NCBI GenBank assembly: GCA_963974485.1
Contig: CAXBBS010000002.1
Location: 62,001 to 126,000 of the forward strand
DNA from: JAALKW01 sp963974485
GTDB taxonomy: Bacteria; Pseudomonadota; Gammaproteobacteria; Legionellales; Legionellaceae
Direction of reading: 5' to 3'
DNA: 64,000 nucleotides
In this document: piece by piece, positions 35,467 through 44,413 of the stretch
Layout: each line of letters begins with the position of its first letter
Numbering within the stretch: the stretch's first letter is position 1
The notes under the pieces: model-generated
Database searches by the model: none
What the model was told of the DNA's origin: nothing
Seen by the model: only the letters and a program-made list of their open reading frames with translations
Program-made: the position numbers and the translations under genes

Positions 35467-36497
35467 AGTGAAAGTCCTTGATCAATAAACGTTGCCATTT
35501 GCGCGCGCACTAAATCAACCACACGATTTTCAACTTGTAAGAAAGCTTGCTCAATAGCAAATTCAAAAGCTAATTCAGTAGCACCACCATGGCTTTTGAC
35601 GACAATACCATTGAGGCCTAAAATAGTTGCTCCGTTGTAACGAGCGGGATCCATACGTTTTTTAAGGTGAGCTAAAACAGGACGAGCCATCAAACCAATC
35701 ATGCGTGTCCACCATGCTCGCATAAACGATTCTTTAAGTACCGTAAACATAAGTTTCGCGATACCTTCACTTGCTTTGAGCGCAACATTGCCAACGAATC
35801 CATCACAAACAATCAGATCAACATCACCGGAATAAAAATGGTCACCTTCGACAAACCCTACATAATTCATGACACTGCACTTAGACAGTATCTGTGCTAT
35901 GCGTTTTACTTGCTCGTTGCCTTTGATTTCTTCAACGCCAACGTTGAGCACACCAATTTTAGGTCTGTCTTTGTGATCTAAGGCTTTAATTAAGGCAGAA
36001 CCCATCACCGCAAACTGAAACAAATGCTCAGCACTTGAATCAACATTAGCACCTAAATCAATCACGCGCGTTCGACCATTAGGATTTTTGGTGGGAACAT
36101 CAGCAATAATTGCGGGTTTATCAATACCCGAAAGCATTTTGAGAACAAAACGTGCGGTCCCCATTAAGGCACCTGTATTTCCTGCGCTCACACAAGCTTC
36201 AGCACGCCCTTCTTTTACCAAATTAACGGCAATTCGCATCGACGATTGTTTTTTGTTTCGAAGTGCGTGTGAAGGAAGCTCATCCATCGCCACAACCTCT
36301 GGGGCATGAACAATGCTGAGTTGAGGATGACTTAACATATTTTTTTGTAAAAGATGCTCAGTGATTTGTTGCTCATCACCCACTAACAGCAAATTTAACT
36401 TTTTATTCTTTTTCACCGCTGCGATGCATGCGGGGATCACAACACAAAGGCCGTGATCACCACCCATGGCATCGACTGAAACCGTTACTGTTTTCAA
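35463..36497 (-). CDS. plsX: Phosphate acyltransferase PlsX
   Basis: 344 residues. Makes acyl-phosphate from acyl-ACP to feed phospholipid synthesis. Signature blocks VSVDAMGGDHG, SAGNTGALMG, DLGANVDSS, and DLIVCDGFVGNVALKASEG are present. It follows rpmF closely and is translationally coupled to fabD. Confidence 0.95.
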   Translation of the reverse strand: MKTVTVSVDAMGGDHGLCVVIPACIAAVKKNKKLNLLLVGDEQQITEHLLQKNMLSHPQLSIVHAPEVVAMDELPSHALRNKKQSSMRIAVNLVKEGRAEACVSAGNTGALMGTARFVLKMLSGIDKPAIIADVPTKNPNGRTRVIDLGANVDSSAEHLFQFAVMGSALIKALDHKDRPKIGVLNVGVEEIKGNEQVKRIAQILSKCSVMNYVGFVEGDHFYSGDVDLIVCDGFVGNVALKASEGIAKLMFTVLKESFMRAWWTRMIGLMARPVLAHLKKRMDPARYNGATILGLNGIVVKSHGGATELAFEFAIEQAFLQVENRVVDLVRAQMATFIDQGLSL

Positions 36498-36503
36498 GTG
36501 CGA

Positions 36504-36707
36504 TTACTCTTGATCTTCTTCGTAAACCGTTTCTGTCACAAGCACACGACGTTCGCCACGACAATCATAGCCGTCTGGTGTGATGTGATGACGAAGATGT
36601 GTTTCGCCAGTTGTTGCATTCACTGAAAGTTCAGGTTTTTTTAAGCCATCATGTTGACGACGCATACCACGGGTTGAACGTGTTCTTCGATTTTGCTGGA
36701 CTGCCAT
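36504..36707 (-). CDS. rpmF: 50S ribosomal protein L32
   Basis: 67 residues from the ATG at 36707, where GGAG lies 9 bases upstream; an ATG at 36725 is an extension without support. MAVQQNRRTRSTRGMRRQHD is the classic L32 start. First gene of the rpmF-plsX-fab cluster. Confidence 0.93.
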   Translation of the reverse strand: MAVQQNRRTRSTRGMRRQHDGLKKPELSVNATTGETHLRHHITPDGYDCRGERRVLVTETVYEEDQE

Positions 36708-36874
36708 TGCATTACTCCTAACCAACTTGATTTCATTGGGCCTGGATTCTACCGAGTTTTTTGACTAAATCCAAGTTTTCTTACACATCTCTTACACATA
36801 ATCTCCCGTTTTCTCATGTTTTTTGCTAAAATACGCTTTTTAAAAGCAGAAATAATCATATTTTATGAGAAACT

Positions 36875-37972
36875 ATGAGTAAAAAAAATAAAAAAATTAT
36901 CATCGGCATGTCAGGAGGCGTTGACTCCTCTGTTGCCGCTTGGATTCTTATTGAACAAGGCTATGAGGTCGAAGGTCTTTTCATGAAAAACTGGGAGCAG
37001 GATGACAAACCGGGTTATTGTGCCGCAGCAGACGATCTCGCTGATGCACAAGCCGTGTGTAATCAACTTAAAATTCCATTGCATCAAGTTAATTTTTCAG
37101 AAGCTTACTGGAATAATGTATTTGAACACGTGCTATCAGAATACGAAGCCGGTCGAACCCCTAATCCAGATGTGCTCTGCAATAAAGAAATTAAATTTAA
37201 ATTATTTTTAGAGCATGCCTTAAGTTTAGGCGCCGATGGCATCGCAACAGGTCATTACGCACGCGTAGATTCTAAAAACGGTGAGTTTAGATTATGCAAA
37301 GCCAAAGACCGTAATAAAGACCAAACTTATTTTTTACATGCGATTACATCTGAGGCGCTCGCAAAAGCACACTTTCCTATTGGTGATTATTTAAAACCCG
37401 ATATTCGTGTGATGGCAGAAAAACTGAACTTAGTGAATGCTGCAAAAAAAGACTCCACAGGACTTTGCTTTATTGGTGAACGACCGTTTAAAAGCTTCCT
37501 CAACGAATTTATGCTTGCCACACCTGGTCCTATGGAATCAACCGACGGTGAGACATTAGGGCAGCATGATGGGCTTATGTTTTATACCATGGGGCAACGT
37601 CAAGGCCTTAACATCGGTGGCGTGCGTAACGCACCTGATGCACCGTGGTATGTGGTCGACAAAAGTCTTGCTACCAATACCCTACTCGTTGCTCAAGGCA
37701 CCGATCATCCCATGCTCTACAGTAACGGTTTAATTTGTGGCCCGATCCATTGGTTAAATCCCATGCCTGATGATACATTCCCTAAAACATGCATGGCTAA
37801 AACACGCTACCGACAAGCAGAACAAGCGTGTCTAATATCTCCCGAAGATCAAAACCAGCATGTCATCATGTTTTCAGCACCACAACGCGCGATTACCGTA
37901 GGTCAGTATATCGTATTTTATGAACAAAATATTTGTTTGGGCGGTGCCGTAATTGAGCAGATCATTCGTTAA
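36875..37972 (+). CDS. mnmA: tRNA-specific 2-thiouridylase MnmA
   Basis: 365 residues. PP-loop GMSGGVDSSVAAWIL adenylates the wobble uridine; the catalytic Cys pair is in NPDVLCNKEIKF and DSTGLCFIGERPF. Installs s2U34 in tRNA for Lys, Glu and Gln. Divergent from rpmF; the erpA gene follows 48 bases later. Confidence 0.96.
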   Translation: MSKKNKKIIIGMSGGVDSSVAAWILIEQGYEVEGLFMKNWEQDDKPGYCAAADDLADAQAVCNQLKIPLHQVNFSEAYWNNVFEHVLSEYEAGRTPNPDVLCNKEIKFKLFLEHALSLGADGIATGHYARVDSKNGEFRLCKAKDRNKDQTYFLHAITSEALAKAHFPIGDYLKPDIRVMAEKLNLVNAAKKDSTGLCFIGERPFKSFLNEFMLATPGPMESTDGETLGQHDGLMFYTMGQRQGLNIGGVRNAPDAPWYVVDKSLATNTLLVAQGTDHPMLYSNGLICGPIHWLNPMPDDTFPKTCMAKTRYRQAEQACLISPEDQNQHVIMFSAPQRAITVGQYIVFYEQNICLGGAVIEQIIR

Positions 37973-38020
37973 TCATGTATACTATTTTAATATTAATTTT
38001 TAATCTAATCGAGAAAAGCT

Positions 38021-38392
38021 ATGACACCCACATCAGGTATTAATTTTTCAGTCAGTGCTGCTGACAAAGTGGCTTCGCTTATTCAGGAAGAAGGCAATCC
38101 TGAGCTTAAACTCAGAATTTATATCACCGGAGGTGGTTGTTCAGGCTTTCAATACGGCTTTACGTTTGATGAAAAACAAAACGTAGACGACACCGTGATT
38201 GAACAAGATTGCTCAACCAGCAGCGAACGCGTCAAGCTACTGATTGACTCCATGAGTATTCAGTATTTAAAACAAGCCGAAATTGATTACATTCAAGAAA
38301 TACAAGGCGAACGTTTTGTGATTCGTAACCCAAACGCTAAAACTACGTGTGGTTGTGGTTCTTCATTTAGCATGGGTGATGATGACGAGTAA
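38021..38392 (+). CDS. erpA: Iron-sulfur cluster insertion protein ErpA
   Basis: 123 residues, A-type carrier. The three ligand cysteines are in GGGCSGFQYGF and the C-terminal CGCGSSFS. The Tyr/Gln spacing and AAD...SLIQEEG N-terminus favour ErpA over IscA or SufA. Delivers Fe-S clusters to apoproteins. Confidence 0.9.
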   Translation: MTPTSGINFSVSAADKVASLIQEEGNPELKLRIYITGGGCSGFQYGFTFDEKQNVDDTVIEQDCSTSSERVKLLIDSMSIQYLKQAEIDYIQEIQGERFVIRNPNAKTTCGCGSSFSMGDDDE

Positions 38393-38410
38393 GCAAATCC
38401 ATACGTTCTG

Positions 38411-38436
38411 GATGCCAGCCTTCGCTGACTGGCATC
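38411..38436. terminator. Bidirectional stem-loop between erpA and map
   Basis: GATGCCAG (38411-38418) and CTGGCATC (38429-38436) form an 8-bp stem with a 10-base loop between the two convergent genes. T content after the stem is modest on both strands. Confidence 0.5.
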
Positions 38437-38448
38437 TAAATCTAAGCT

Positions 38449-39279
38449 TTAATAATCTAATGCAATATATTCAAACACATCACGTTCTTCTTCCCGCAGG
38501 GTCAACACATCAACGCCTGTAGGTGTTACTAGTAATGTATGCTCCCATTGAGCAGAAAGTTTTCTATCTTTCGTAAGAGCAATCGGCCATTTACCTTTTC
38601 GAGGTGGCTCGCCAATCGTGAATTCTTTTTCAAGATGCTTGAGTTCCGCACGACCTTGATTAATCATCGGCTCAATCGTAAACGTCATGCCCTCTTTTAA
38701 GATATCACCCACACCAGGACGACCATAGTGCACGACTTGTGGATCTTCATGCATTTTTTCACCAATGCCGTGACCACAATACTCTCGAACAATAGAATAG
38801 CCATGTTTAACCGCTAAACTTTGTATGGCATGGCCAATATCGCCCAAAGTACATCCCGGCTTGACCACAGATATGCCCGCATACAAACATTGTTGCGTAA
38901 CATCAACCAAGCGCTTAGCAAATACAGGTACTTCGCCAATGCAAAACATCTTACTGCTATCACCATAAAATCCGTCGTGAATCACAGTAATATCTACATT
39001 AACAATATCGCCTTTCTTAAGTACTTGCGTGGCTGAAGGCATGCCATGGCATACCACATGATTAAGGGATGTATTCACCGAGTACGGATAGCCGTATTGA
39101 CCTTTACTGCCCGGGATCGCATGTAGCGTATTTCGAATATAATCTTCACAGAATGTATCTACTTCTAACGTTGTCATGCCGGCTTTAATTACGGCAGTCA
39201 ATGCTTCTAATACTTTGGAGGTCAAACGACCTGCGATACGCATTTTTTCAATTTGTTCCGGAGTTTTAATCGTAATCAT
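38449..39279 (-). CDS. map: Methionine aminopeptidase, type I
   Basis: 276 residues. The five metal ligands are recognisable: Asp in NVDITV, Asp in GDSSKMF, His in HGIGEKMHEDP, Glu in FTIEPMIN and Glu in WEHTLLV. Removes the initiator Met. Not next to rpsB here; it lies alone, convergent with erpA. Confidence 0.95.
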   Translation of the reverse strand: MITIKTPEQIEKMRIAGRLTSKVLEALTAVIKAGMTTLEVDTFCEDYIRNTLHAIPGSKGQYGYPYSVNTSLNHVVCHGMPSATQVLKKGDIVNVDITVIHDGFYGDSSKMFCIGEVPVFAKRLVDVTQQCLYAGISVVKPGCTLGDIGHAIQSLAVKHGYSIVREYCGHGIGEKMHEDPQVVHYGRPGVGDILKEGMTFTIEPMINQGRAELKHLEKEFTIGEPPRKGKWPIALTKDRKLSAQWEHTLLVTPTGVDVLTLREEERDVFEYIALDY

Positions 39280-39347
39280 AATAACGTGCTTCAGCCAAAA
39301 TCAATAAGAATATTTTGATTTTAACATGAAAGCACGTCTTAGCACGA

Positions 39348-39899
39348 TCAGTATGATTTAATAATTACTTTTGTACCGATACGTATAAAATTATTATATA
39401 ACCACTTTGCATCGTTAGGTTTGATACGAACACAACCATGACTCGCATTGTGATTAGGTACGTGATAAGACCCATGAACGGCGTAATATTTACTAAAAAA
39501 CATACAATAAGGCATCGGTGAACCACCTTTACCTATAGGATACTTACTGGAACGACAATTCGCCCCGCGTTTACTAATAATACTGAACGTTCCTGTTGGA
39601 GTTAAGCAGGAACGCCGCGTATCTTTACAATAGCTCTTGCCGCCCGACCCTTTCCCGGTTCGTACCACTTTGCCATTGTCATTAATCGCTTTCCACCGTA
39701 ACGTACGCGGACTAAACACAAACGTGTTTCTTGCGAGTACGGTAAAAGGCTTCGCTGTGTTGGTTGTCGTGGCTTCGACTAGTTTAATACTAGAGCTAGA
39801 AGTGGCTGATGACACACCCGCTATGGTTAATAAAGCTAAACTAAACCCAAGTGACGCCAATACCTGACGTGTTTTTCTATAATATTGTAACGCTTCCAT
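39348..39899 (-). CDS. Exported L,D-transpeptidase (YkuD domain)
   Basis: 183 residues with an N-terminal hydrophobic segment (about 12-32) acting as signal peptide or anchor. The active site has the YkuD pattern: His in YAVHGSYHVP and Cys in NASHGCVRI. Enzymes of this family make 3-3 cross-links or attach lipoproteins in peptidoglycan. Several extra cysteines (KSYCKDTRRSC, GANC, PYCMF) may form disulfides. Confidence 0.87.
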   Translation of the reverse strand: MEALQYYRKTRQVLASLGFSLALLTIAGVSSATSSSSIKLVEATTTNTAKPFTVLARNTFVFSPRTLRWKAINDNGKVVRTGKGSGGKSYCKDTRRSCLTPTGTFSIISKRGANCRSSKYPIGKGGSPMPYCMFFSKYYAVHGSYHVPNHNASHGCVRIKPNDAKWLYNNFIRIGTKVIIKSY

Positions 39900-40051
39900 G
39901 ATTAATCCTTAAACAACGATGGACTTCATTGTTAATATAGCACAAAAAACCAATTAGCGCAAAAAAAGACCAGGAAGGAAAGCAAAACACTTCACTTCCC
40001 CATTAAATATGTGCATAATAAGCCCAGCGTAAACGTCAAAGAACCTTCATA

Positions 40052-40969
40052 ATGAGAAAAATTAAAAGAAATGAATTCCTCGTCGAGTATTTAGTTATTA
40101 AAAATTTTCCATTTGCACGATCGTTTTATGAGCGCTTTTATCCGAAGGAAAACTTACAATTAAAAGGATATAGCAAGTATTTTCCTTCTTATAGGAAGCC
40201 TTGGGAGCCCAACTTTCCTTTTAATCAGATACCTGGTGGTTTAGAGCCGGTTCTAGGCATGATCAAGGATTTTGTTGATACATTTAAACCGTATAAATCA
40301 TGGCATTATGTTGGTCGAGATATCATTCAACCCCTCAAGGGCATTGGAAACATTGCGAAAGGCCTGGCAAATATAATAGGTTCTATATTACTTTTTTTTA
40401 GTAATACGATTCGATATGCTTTGATTTCTGGAAATTATTATCATTTTAAAAAAAATATGTTTCTAAATTTCAATCGAACTACTTCTTGGTTATTAGATGG
40501 TATTTCGAGCTTAGTTCGTGGTATTACACAGGTTATTGCAACGCCATTAACCTGGTTGATTAAAATACCCCTTCGAGGTCTTATCACAGCTATAGAAGGT
40601 GTGCGTACGCTAGAGGAAGACCCAAGCATACAACGTCTTGTGACGGAGGGGAAAGAAGCTATTCAAGACAGTAAAATCGCACAAATCGATTGCATACGCC
40701 ACGAGCTGCATCGAAAATTTATAAAAGCCATGGATAATGGACGAAGTACAAGCATTTCTTCTCATATAGAACAATCTAAGTTTCAAAACCAATATTTTAA
40801 ATATGGTACACGTTATGAATACCCGCTAAGAGCTGATAGAAAAGAAGCTGCATTGCAATACCTTGGAATATTTAGTGCGAACGTTACAGAGCGGCAGGAA
40901 AGTTCGCAATTAAAATCCATAGAAAGCTGCGGTGATACCTTAGCGCCTATCCATAAAGAAATTTACTAG
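40052..40969 (+). CDS. Hypothetical membrane-associated protein; candidate effector
   Basis: 305 residues, no family recognised. The N-terminus is basic and aromatic with no signal peptide. Two clusters of amphipathic or hydrophobic stretches (about 95-130: IGNIAKGLANIIGSILLFFS; about 150-190: SLVRGITQVIATPLTWLIK) share the pattern of tandem membrane-inserting hairpins, and a polar helical tail ends in KEIY. No homology-based name is safe. Start at 40052 has no strong ribosome site. It overlaps the end of the convergent monooxygenase gene by 23 bases. Confidence 0.6.
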   Translation: MRKIKRNEFLVEYLVIKNFPFARSFYERFYPKENLQLKGYSKYFPSYRKPWEPNFPFNQIPGGLEPVLGMIKDFVDTFKPYKSWHYVGRDIIQPLKGIGNIAKGLANIIGSILLFFSNTIRYALISGNYYHFKKNMFLNFNRTTSWLLDGISSLVRGITQVIATPLTWLIKIPLRGLITAIEGVRTLEEDPSIQRLVTEGKEAIQDSKIAQIDCIRHELHRKFIKAMDNGRSTSISSHIEQSKFQNQYFKYGTRYEYPLRADRKEAALQYLGIFSANVTERQESSQLKSIESCGDTLAPIHKEIY

Positions 40970-42017
40970 CAAATTTTCTTTGTAACGCAGGCACAGCAGC
41001 AATAAGCTTAAATAATTTTAAGACTAAAAAATGCTTCCATGGGCTTGTTGTACCTAATAGTTTTCGTAGCATTTCAGAGCCTGCAATAATTTTATTACCT
41101 TCGGCATAACGTGATGCTGTGTACTCATCCCCTTTTCCAGATACTAGTTTTCCTGCTAAATCTGCGGCGTCAGCAATTCCAAGATTCATGCCGCGCCCTC
41201 CAACAGGAGAATGCGCATGAGCTGCGTCACCGGCTAAAAATACCCGTCCTTTTTGATAGCTTTTGACTTGGCCAATTTTTATTTTAAATTCAGCCTCTCG
41301 CCGAATGTTTATAATATTTAAATCTGTGGGAATAATTTTGAGCGCCTGTTTTGTATTCGAAACAAGGCGAAAACGATGCTCACCTATCGGTGCTATAAAC
41401 ACCATTGTTCCAGGTTCTAGCAAATACATACTTACACCGTCCGCTAAATCATCACGATCGGCGTCGACATCAGCAATCGACCATATTTCTGGAAGCTCGG
41501 TGTATTCGCATTCAATGCCCATCAGTTGACGCGTTATGCTATGAACACCATCAGCGCCTATGAGATAATTACACGAAAACTCTTGCCCGTCACATGTTTT
41601 GGCAACAACACCCTCTTCATCTTGCGTAATATTCTCTAGTTTCGTGTCATAGTGGACTATTCCACCCAAACTTTTAAATATTTCACATAAAATAGCTTCG
41701 GTTCTATCCTGAGGAAGACCCAACATATAATTATAACCGTATTGCACAGGAGAAGCTGCGTTGAGTTGTAACGTTACCCAAGGTTTATTTTTATGATAAA
41801 AATGCGCCGCCTCATATTTAATGCCTTCGGCAAGTAATTTTTCTGTAACGCCAGACGCTTCTAAAATTTTCAAACTATGTGGATCAATGCCAATCGCACG
41901 AGACAGCATTGACCCTGCTTTTTCTCTTTCTATAATCTCAACGTGCGCGCCAAGCCTGGCTAATTCAACTCCGGCTGTAAGCCCGACAGGCCCTGCACCT
42001 ATAATAAGAACGTTCAT
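40947..42017 (-). CDS. FAD-dependent aromatic-ring-hydroxylase-like monooxygenase
   Basis: 356 residues. The FAD dinucleotide fold is IIGAGPVGLTAGVELARLG, the second FAD contact GADGVHSITRQLMG, and GRVFLAGDAAHAHSPVGGRGMNLGIADAADLAGK is the class A flavoprotein monooxygenase signature. It is short for phenol hydroxylase (no extra C-terminal thioredoxin-like domain), so it resembles UbiH- or TetX-like members. Substrate unknown. Confidence 0.85.
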   Translation of the reverse strand: MNVLIIGAGPVGLTAGVELARLGAHVEIIEREKAGSMLSRAIGIDPHSLKILEASGVTEKLLAEGIKYEAAHFYHKNKPWVTLQLNAASPVQYGYNYMLGLPQDRTEAILCEIFKSLGGIVHYDTKLENITQDEEGVVAKTCDGQEFSCNYLIGADGVHSITRQLMGIECEYTELPEIWSIADVDADRDDLADGVSMYLLEPGTMVFIAPIGEHRFRLVSNTKQALKIIPTDLNIINIRREAEFKIKIGQVKSYQKGRVFLAGDAAHAHSPVGGRGMNLGIADAADLAGKLVSGKGDEYTASRYAEGNKIIAGSEMLRKLLGTTSPWKHFLVLKLFKLIAAVPALQRKFASKFLYG

Positions 42018-42161
42018 TTATACCTTCCTTCGAGCATATGCTTATATATAAAGATATAGATGATTTTTATGAAAATAGCAGGTTTATATAAGTATATCGT
42101 GGCTCAAGATTGATACTAGATACGTTACAGGCTACACTGATTTAGTAAAAGTGGCAGATAA

Positions 42162-42194
42162 TACTTTGAGATAAATTACGTTGATTATCATTGA
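42162..42194 (+). pseudogene. Possible 3' remnant of higB toxin
   Basis: Codons just before the higA ribosome site read YFEINYVDYH then TGA, resembling the EIVDYH C-terminus of HigB-family toxins, but an in-frame TAA stands immediately upstream and no RelE/HigB fold can be read in the remaining 140 bases. The match is short, so chance is possible. Confidence 0.35.
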
Positions 42195-42206
42195 GGAGAT
42201 TAAAAC

Positions 42207-42497
42207 ATGTTTAATCCAGTGCACCCAGGTGAGGTTATTCGTGAACTTTGTATCGAGCCATTAGAATTAACCGTAACGGAAACTGCGGCAGCTTTAGGCG
42301 TTTCGCGCAAGGCGTTATCTGAGCTATTAAACGGTCACTCTCGTATAAGTCCAGAAATGGCCATTAGATTAAGCATTGCTTTTAATACTTCGGCAGAAAG
42401 CTGGATCAATCAGCAAGCAAAATATGATTTATGGATTGCCGAGAAAAATCGCTCTAATTTAAACGTAATTAATCTTATTGAAAAACGCGCGGCTTAA
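42207..42497 (+). CDS. HigA-family addiction module antitoxin, apparently orphan
   Basis: 96 residues with a helix-turn-helix (VTETAAALGVSRKALSELLN) and the HigA-specific HPGEVIREL start and AESWINQQAKYDLW end. Antitoxins of this type silence HigB and their own promoter. No intact toxin gene lies upstream (only about 190 bases to the divergent monooxygenase) or downstream. GAGGAG lies 9 bases before ATG. It may be retained as a regulator or as an antidote to a toxin elsewhere. Confidence 0.85.
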   Translation: MFNPVHPGEVIRELCIEPLELTVTETAAALGVSRKALSELLNGHSRISPEMAIRLSIAFNTSAESWINQQAKYDLWIAEKNRSNLNVINLIEKRAA

Positions 42498-42544
42498 AGC
42501 GAACGCGAGGCGCATATTCAACAATGCACCTCATGGCTAAGAAT

Positions 42545-43396
42545 CTACAAATTTAAACTACTTGAACTTGATTGAGATAAAATCAAATCAGGCTTAATAG
42601 AAGCTTCAATATGCTTTAAGAACTCAAGCGCGCCTTCGCAAGCACTCAATGCACCGTCAATTAATTCATTTTGAGTCGTATCATAAGTCGCCATAACGCC
42701 AGGTGATGTGAATTTTTCTTGCTCTAATCGCAATTTATCTTTAAATTCATCAAACGTACTCCAGCAGCCTTGTTCATAAAATTCCCGACCAAAGTTGCGT
42801 TTAATTTTTCTATCTACTTTGTCCGTGCGATTAAGCACAACTCCTTCGGAACTCTGTAATAGAGCAACCCATACATGCATAATTTCAGAGCCTTTTTTTG
42901 CAATAATCTCTTGCTCAGCGTGCTCTATTAAGTGGATTAATAACGCACGATCGCGACCTGTATGCTCTTTTATATCTGCTCCGTGCTCTTCTTGTGCTTC
43001 ATGAAGCGCTGCTTCTAAGGCGTTTTCAATGAATAATCTAAAGCCATTATCTTCCAATGCCGTAGCAATCGCTTGATAGGCTTCATTTCTAAATAATGTA
43101 CCTATAAAAGGCGTTAAAGCCTCACATGACACATCAGGAAACGGTTTACCTAGTTCTAATCTAATTTCATGCCCATCTTTTATGGCAATCACATCTCGAG
43201 CACCTGCAGGAAAACTCATTAACGTGGGACCAACACGGTTGGATTCAACGCATCCCCAAACAATTTGACCGGCATCGTTAAGATAACACGGTAAAACACC
43301 ACAACGTTCTTTGTACATGGGATAAACGCCATCACTTTTCTTCTCCAATGGCGTCATTGGATACGTTTCTTTTATTTCAGGTTGAAAGAAAAACAT
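42545..43396 (-). CDS. NUDIX-like protein with a split NUDIX box
   Basis: 283 residues. VWGCVE, MSFPAGARD and later ALEAALHEAQEEHGADI recall a NUDIX fold: the EAxEExG core is present, but about 70 residues lie between the Gly segment and the catalytic helix where a normal box has fewer than ten. The catalytic Arg of REUxEE is replaced by His (LHEAQEEHG). The C-terminus ends in a Ser-rich tail. GGAAGG lies about 8 bases before the ATG. Function unknown; it could be a diverged hydrolase or inactive relative. Confidence 0.6.
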   Translation of the reverse strand: MFFFQPEIKETYPMTPLEKKSDGVYPMYKERCGVLPCYLNDAGQIVWGCVESNRVGPTLMSFPAGARDVIAIKDGHEIRLELGKPFPDVSCEALTPFIGTLFRNEAYQAIATALEDNGFRLFIENALEAALHEAQEEHGADIKEHTGRDRALLIHLIEHAEQEIIAKKGSEIMHVWVALLQSSEGVVLNRTDKVDRKIKRNFGREFYEQGCWSTFDEFKDKLRLEQEKFTSPGVMATYDTTQNELIDGALSACEGALEFLKHIEASIKPDLILSQSSSSSLNL

Positions 43397-43432
43397 GATT
43401 GTACCTTCCTTGGTTGTGGTTATTAAAATTAT

Positions 43433-43786
43433 TTATTTACTTGCATTCAGCGCATCTAAATCGCCGCTCGATATAGCATCCAGATTATCTACGATTTTAT
43501 CCATAGGCCAATTCCACCACGCGAGCTGCGTTAAAAACGCAACCATTTTATCATCAAACCGCTTTCGAATCATTTTTGCAGGATTACCACCAACGATGGT
43601 ATAGGGTTCAACATTTTGGGTGACTAGCGCATTGGTTCCAATAATTGCGCCATCACCAATATGAACGCCTTGCATAATGGTCGCAGAGTTACCAATCCAA
43701 ACGTCATTCCCAATCACAATCACAATATCACCTTTGCATTTGATGTTTAAAGCAGTTGAACCCCAAGATTCTCCAAAAACCTTAAT
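43433..43786 (-). pseudogene. Truncated xenobiotic acetyltransferase (CatB/Vat-like)
   Basis: The readable part matches the C-terminal half of hexapeptide-repeat acetyltransferases: GNDVWIGNSATIMQGV, GDGAIIGTNALVTQNV, PYTIVGGNPAKMIRKRF and WWNWPMDKIV. A further 21 codons of homology (FGESWGSTALNIKCKGD) lie upstream without a start, ending at an in-frame TAA (43787-43789). GDIVIVIGND carries what looks like a 6-base IV duplication. The first roughly 100 residues of the family are missing, so it is most likely a decayed gene; a short product from 43723 is possible. Confidence 0.7.
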
Positions 43787-43837
43787 TTAAATGGATACGT
43801 GGATACACTTGTTCATGGTCAGTTACCTTTTGATGCA

Positions 43838-44413
43838 TTAGATACTAAGAGCTTCCAGAGCACGTGCGCGATGACTCAGTGTATTTTTTATTGTCGCAGG
43901 CAATTCAGCCAAGGTGCAATCATATTCAGAAAGATAAAAAATAGGATCATAACCAAACCCATGCGTTCCTGTTGGATTCGTCACAATATGGCCATCCAAG
44001 CGCCCGGTTCCAAATAAAGGCGTTGGATCATCTGCATGCTGTATAAACACAATCACGCAATAGAAATAAGCTTTAATTGGCGTGGTTTGCGTTTGTAATA
44101 ATTTAAGAAGATGTTTGATATTTTCTTGATCGGTTGCATGTTCTCCCGCAAATCGTGAAGAATAAATACCTGGCCGGCCTTGAAGTGCAGGAACAACTAA
44201 GCCTGAGTCGTCAGCAATTGCCGGCATATTTGAGATGCGACTCGCATGGCGAGCTTTAATTAATGCGTTTTCAATAAACGTAAGGCCCGTCTCATCTGCA
44301 TCATTAATGCCTAAATCTCCCTGAGGAATACAATGCTTCGATGATAACAGTGCTTTAAATTCGTTTATTTTTCCTGAGTTGCCTGTGGCAAGAATAATAG
44401 AATTATTTATCAT
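43838..44413 (-). CDS. rdgB: dITP/XTP pyrophosphatase (RdgB/HAM1)
   Basis: 191 residues. LATGNSGKINEF is the substrate loop, ADDSGLVVPALQGRPGIYSSRFAG the catalytic block with the conserved Asp, and GTHGFGYDPIF the closing motif. Cleans non-canonical purines from the nucleotide pool. Its ATG overlaps the stop of the upstream two-TM gene by 4 bases. Confidence 0.94.
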   Translation of the reverse strand: MINNSIILATGNSGKINEFKALLSSKHCIPQGDLGINDADETGLTFIENALIKARHASRISNMPAIADDSGLVVPALQGRPGIYSSRFAGEHATDQENIKHLLKLLQTQTTPIKAYFYCVIVFIQHADDPTPLFGTGRLDGHIVTNPTGTHGFGYDPIFYLSEYDCTLAELPATIKNTLSHRARALEALSI

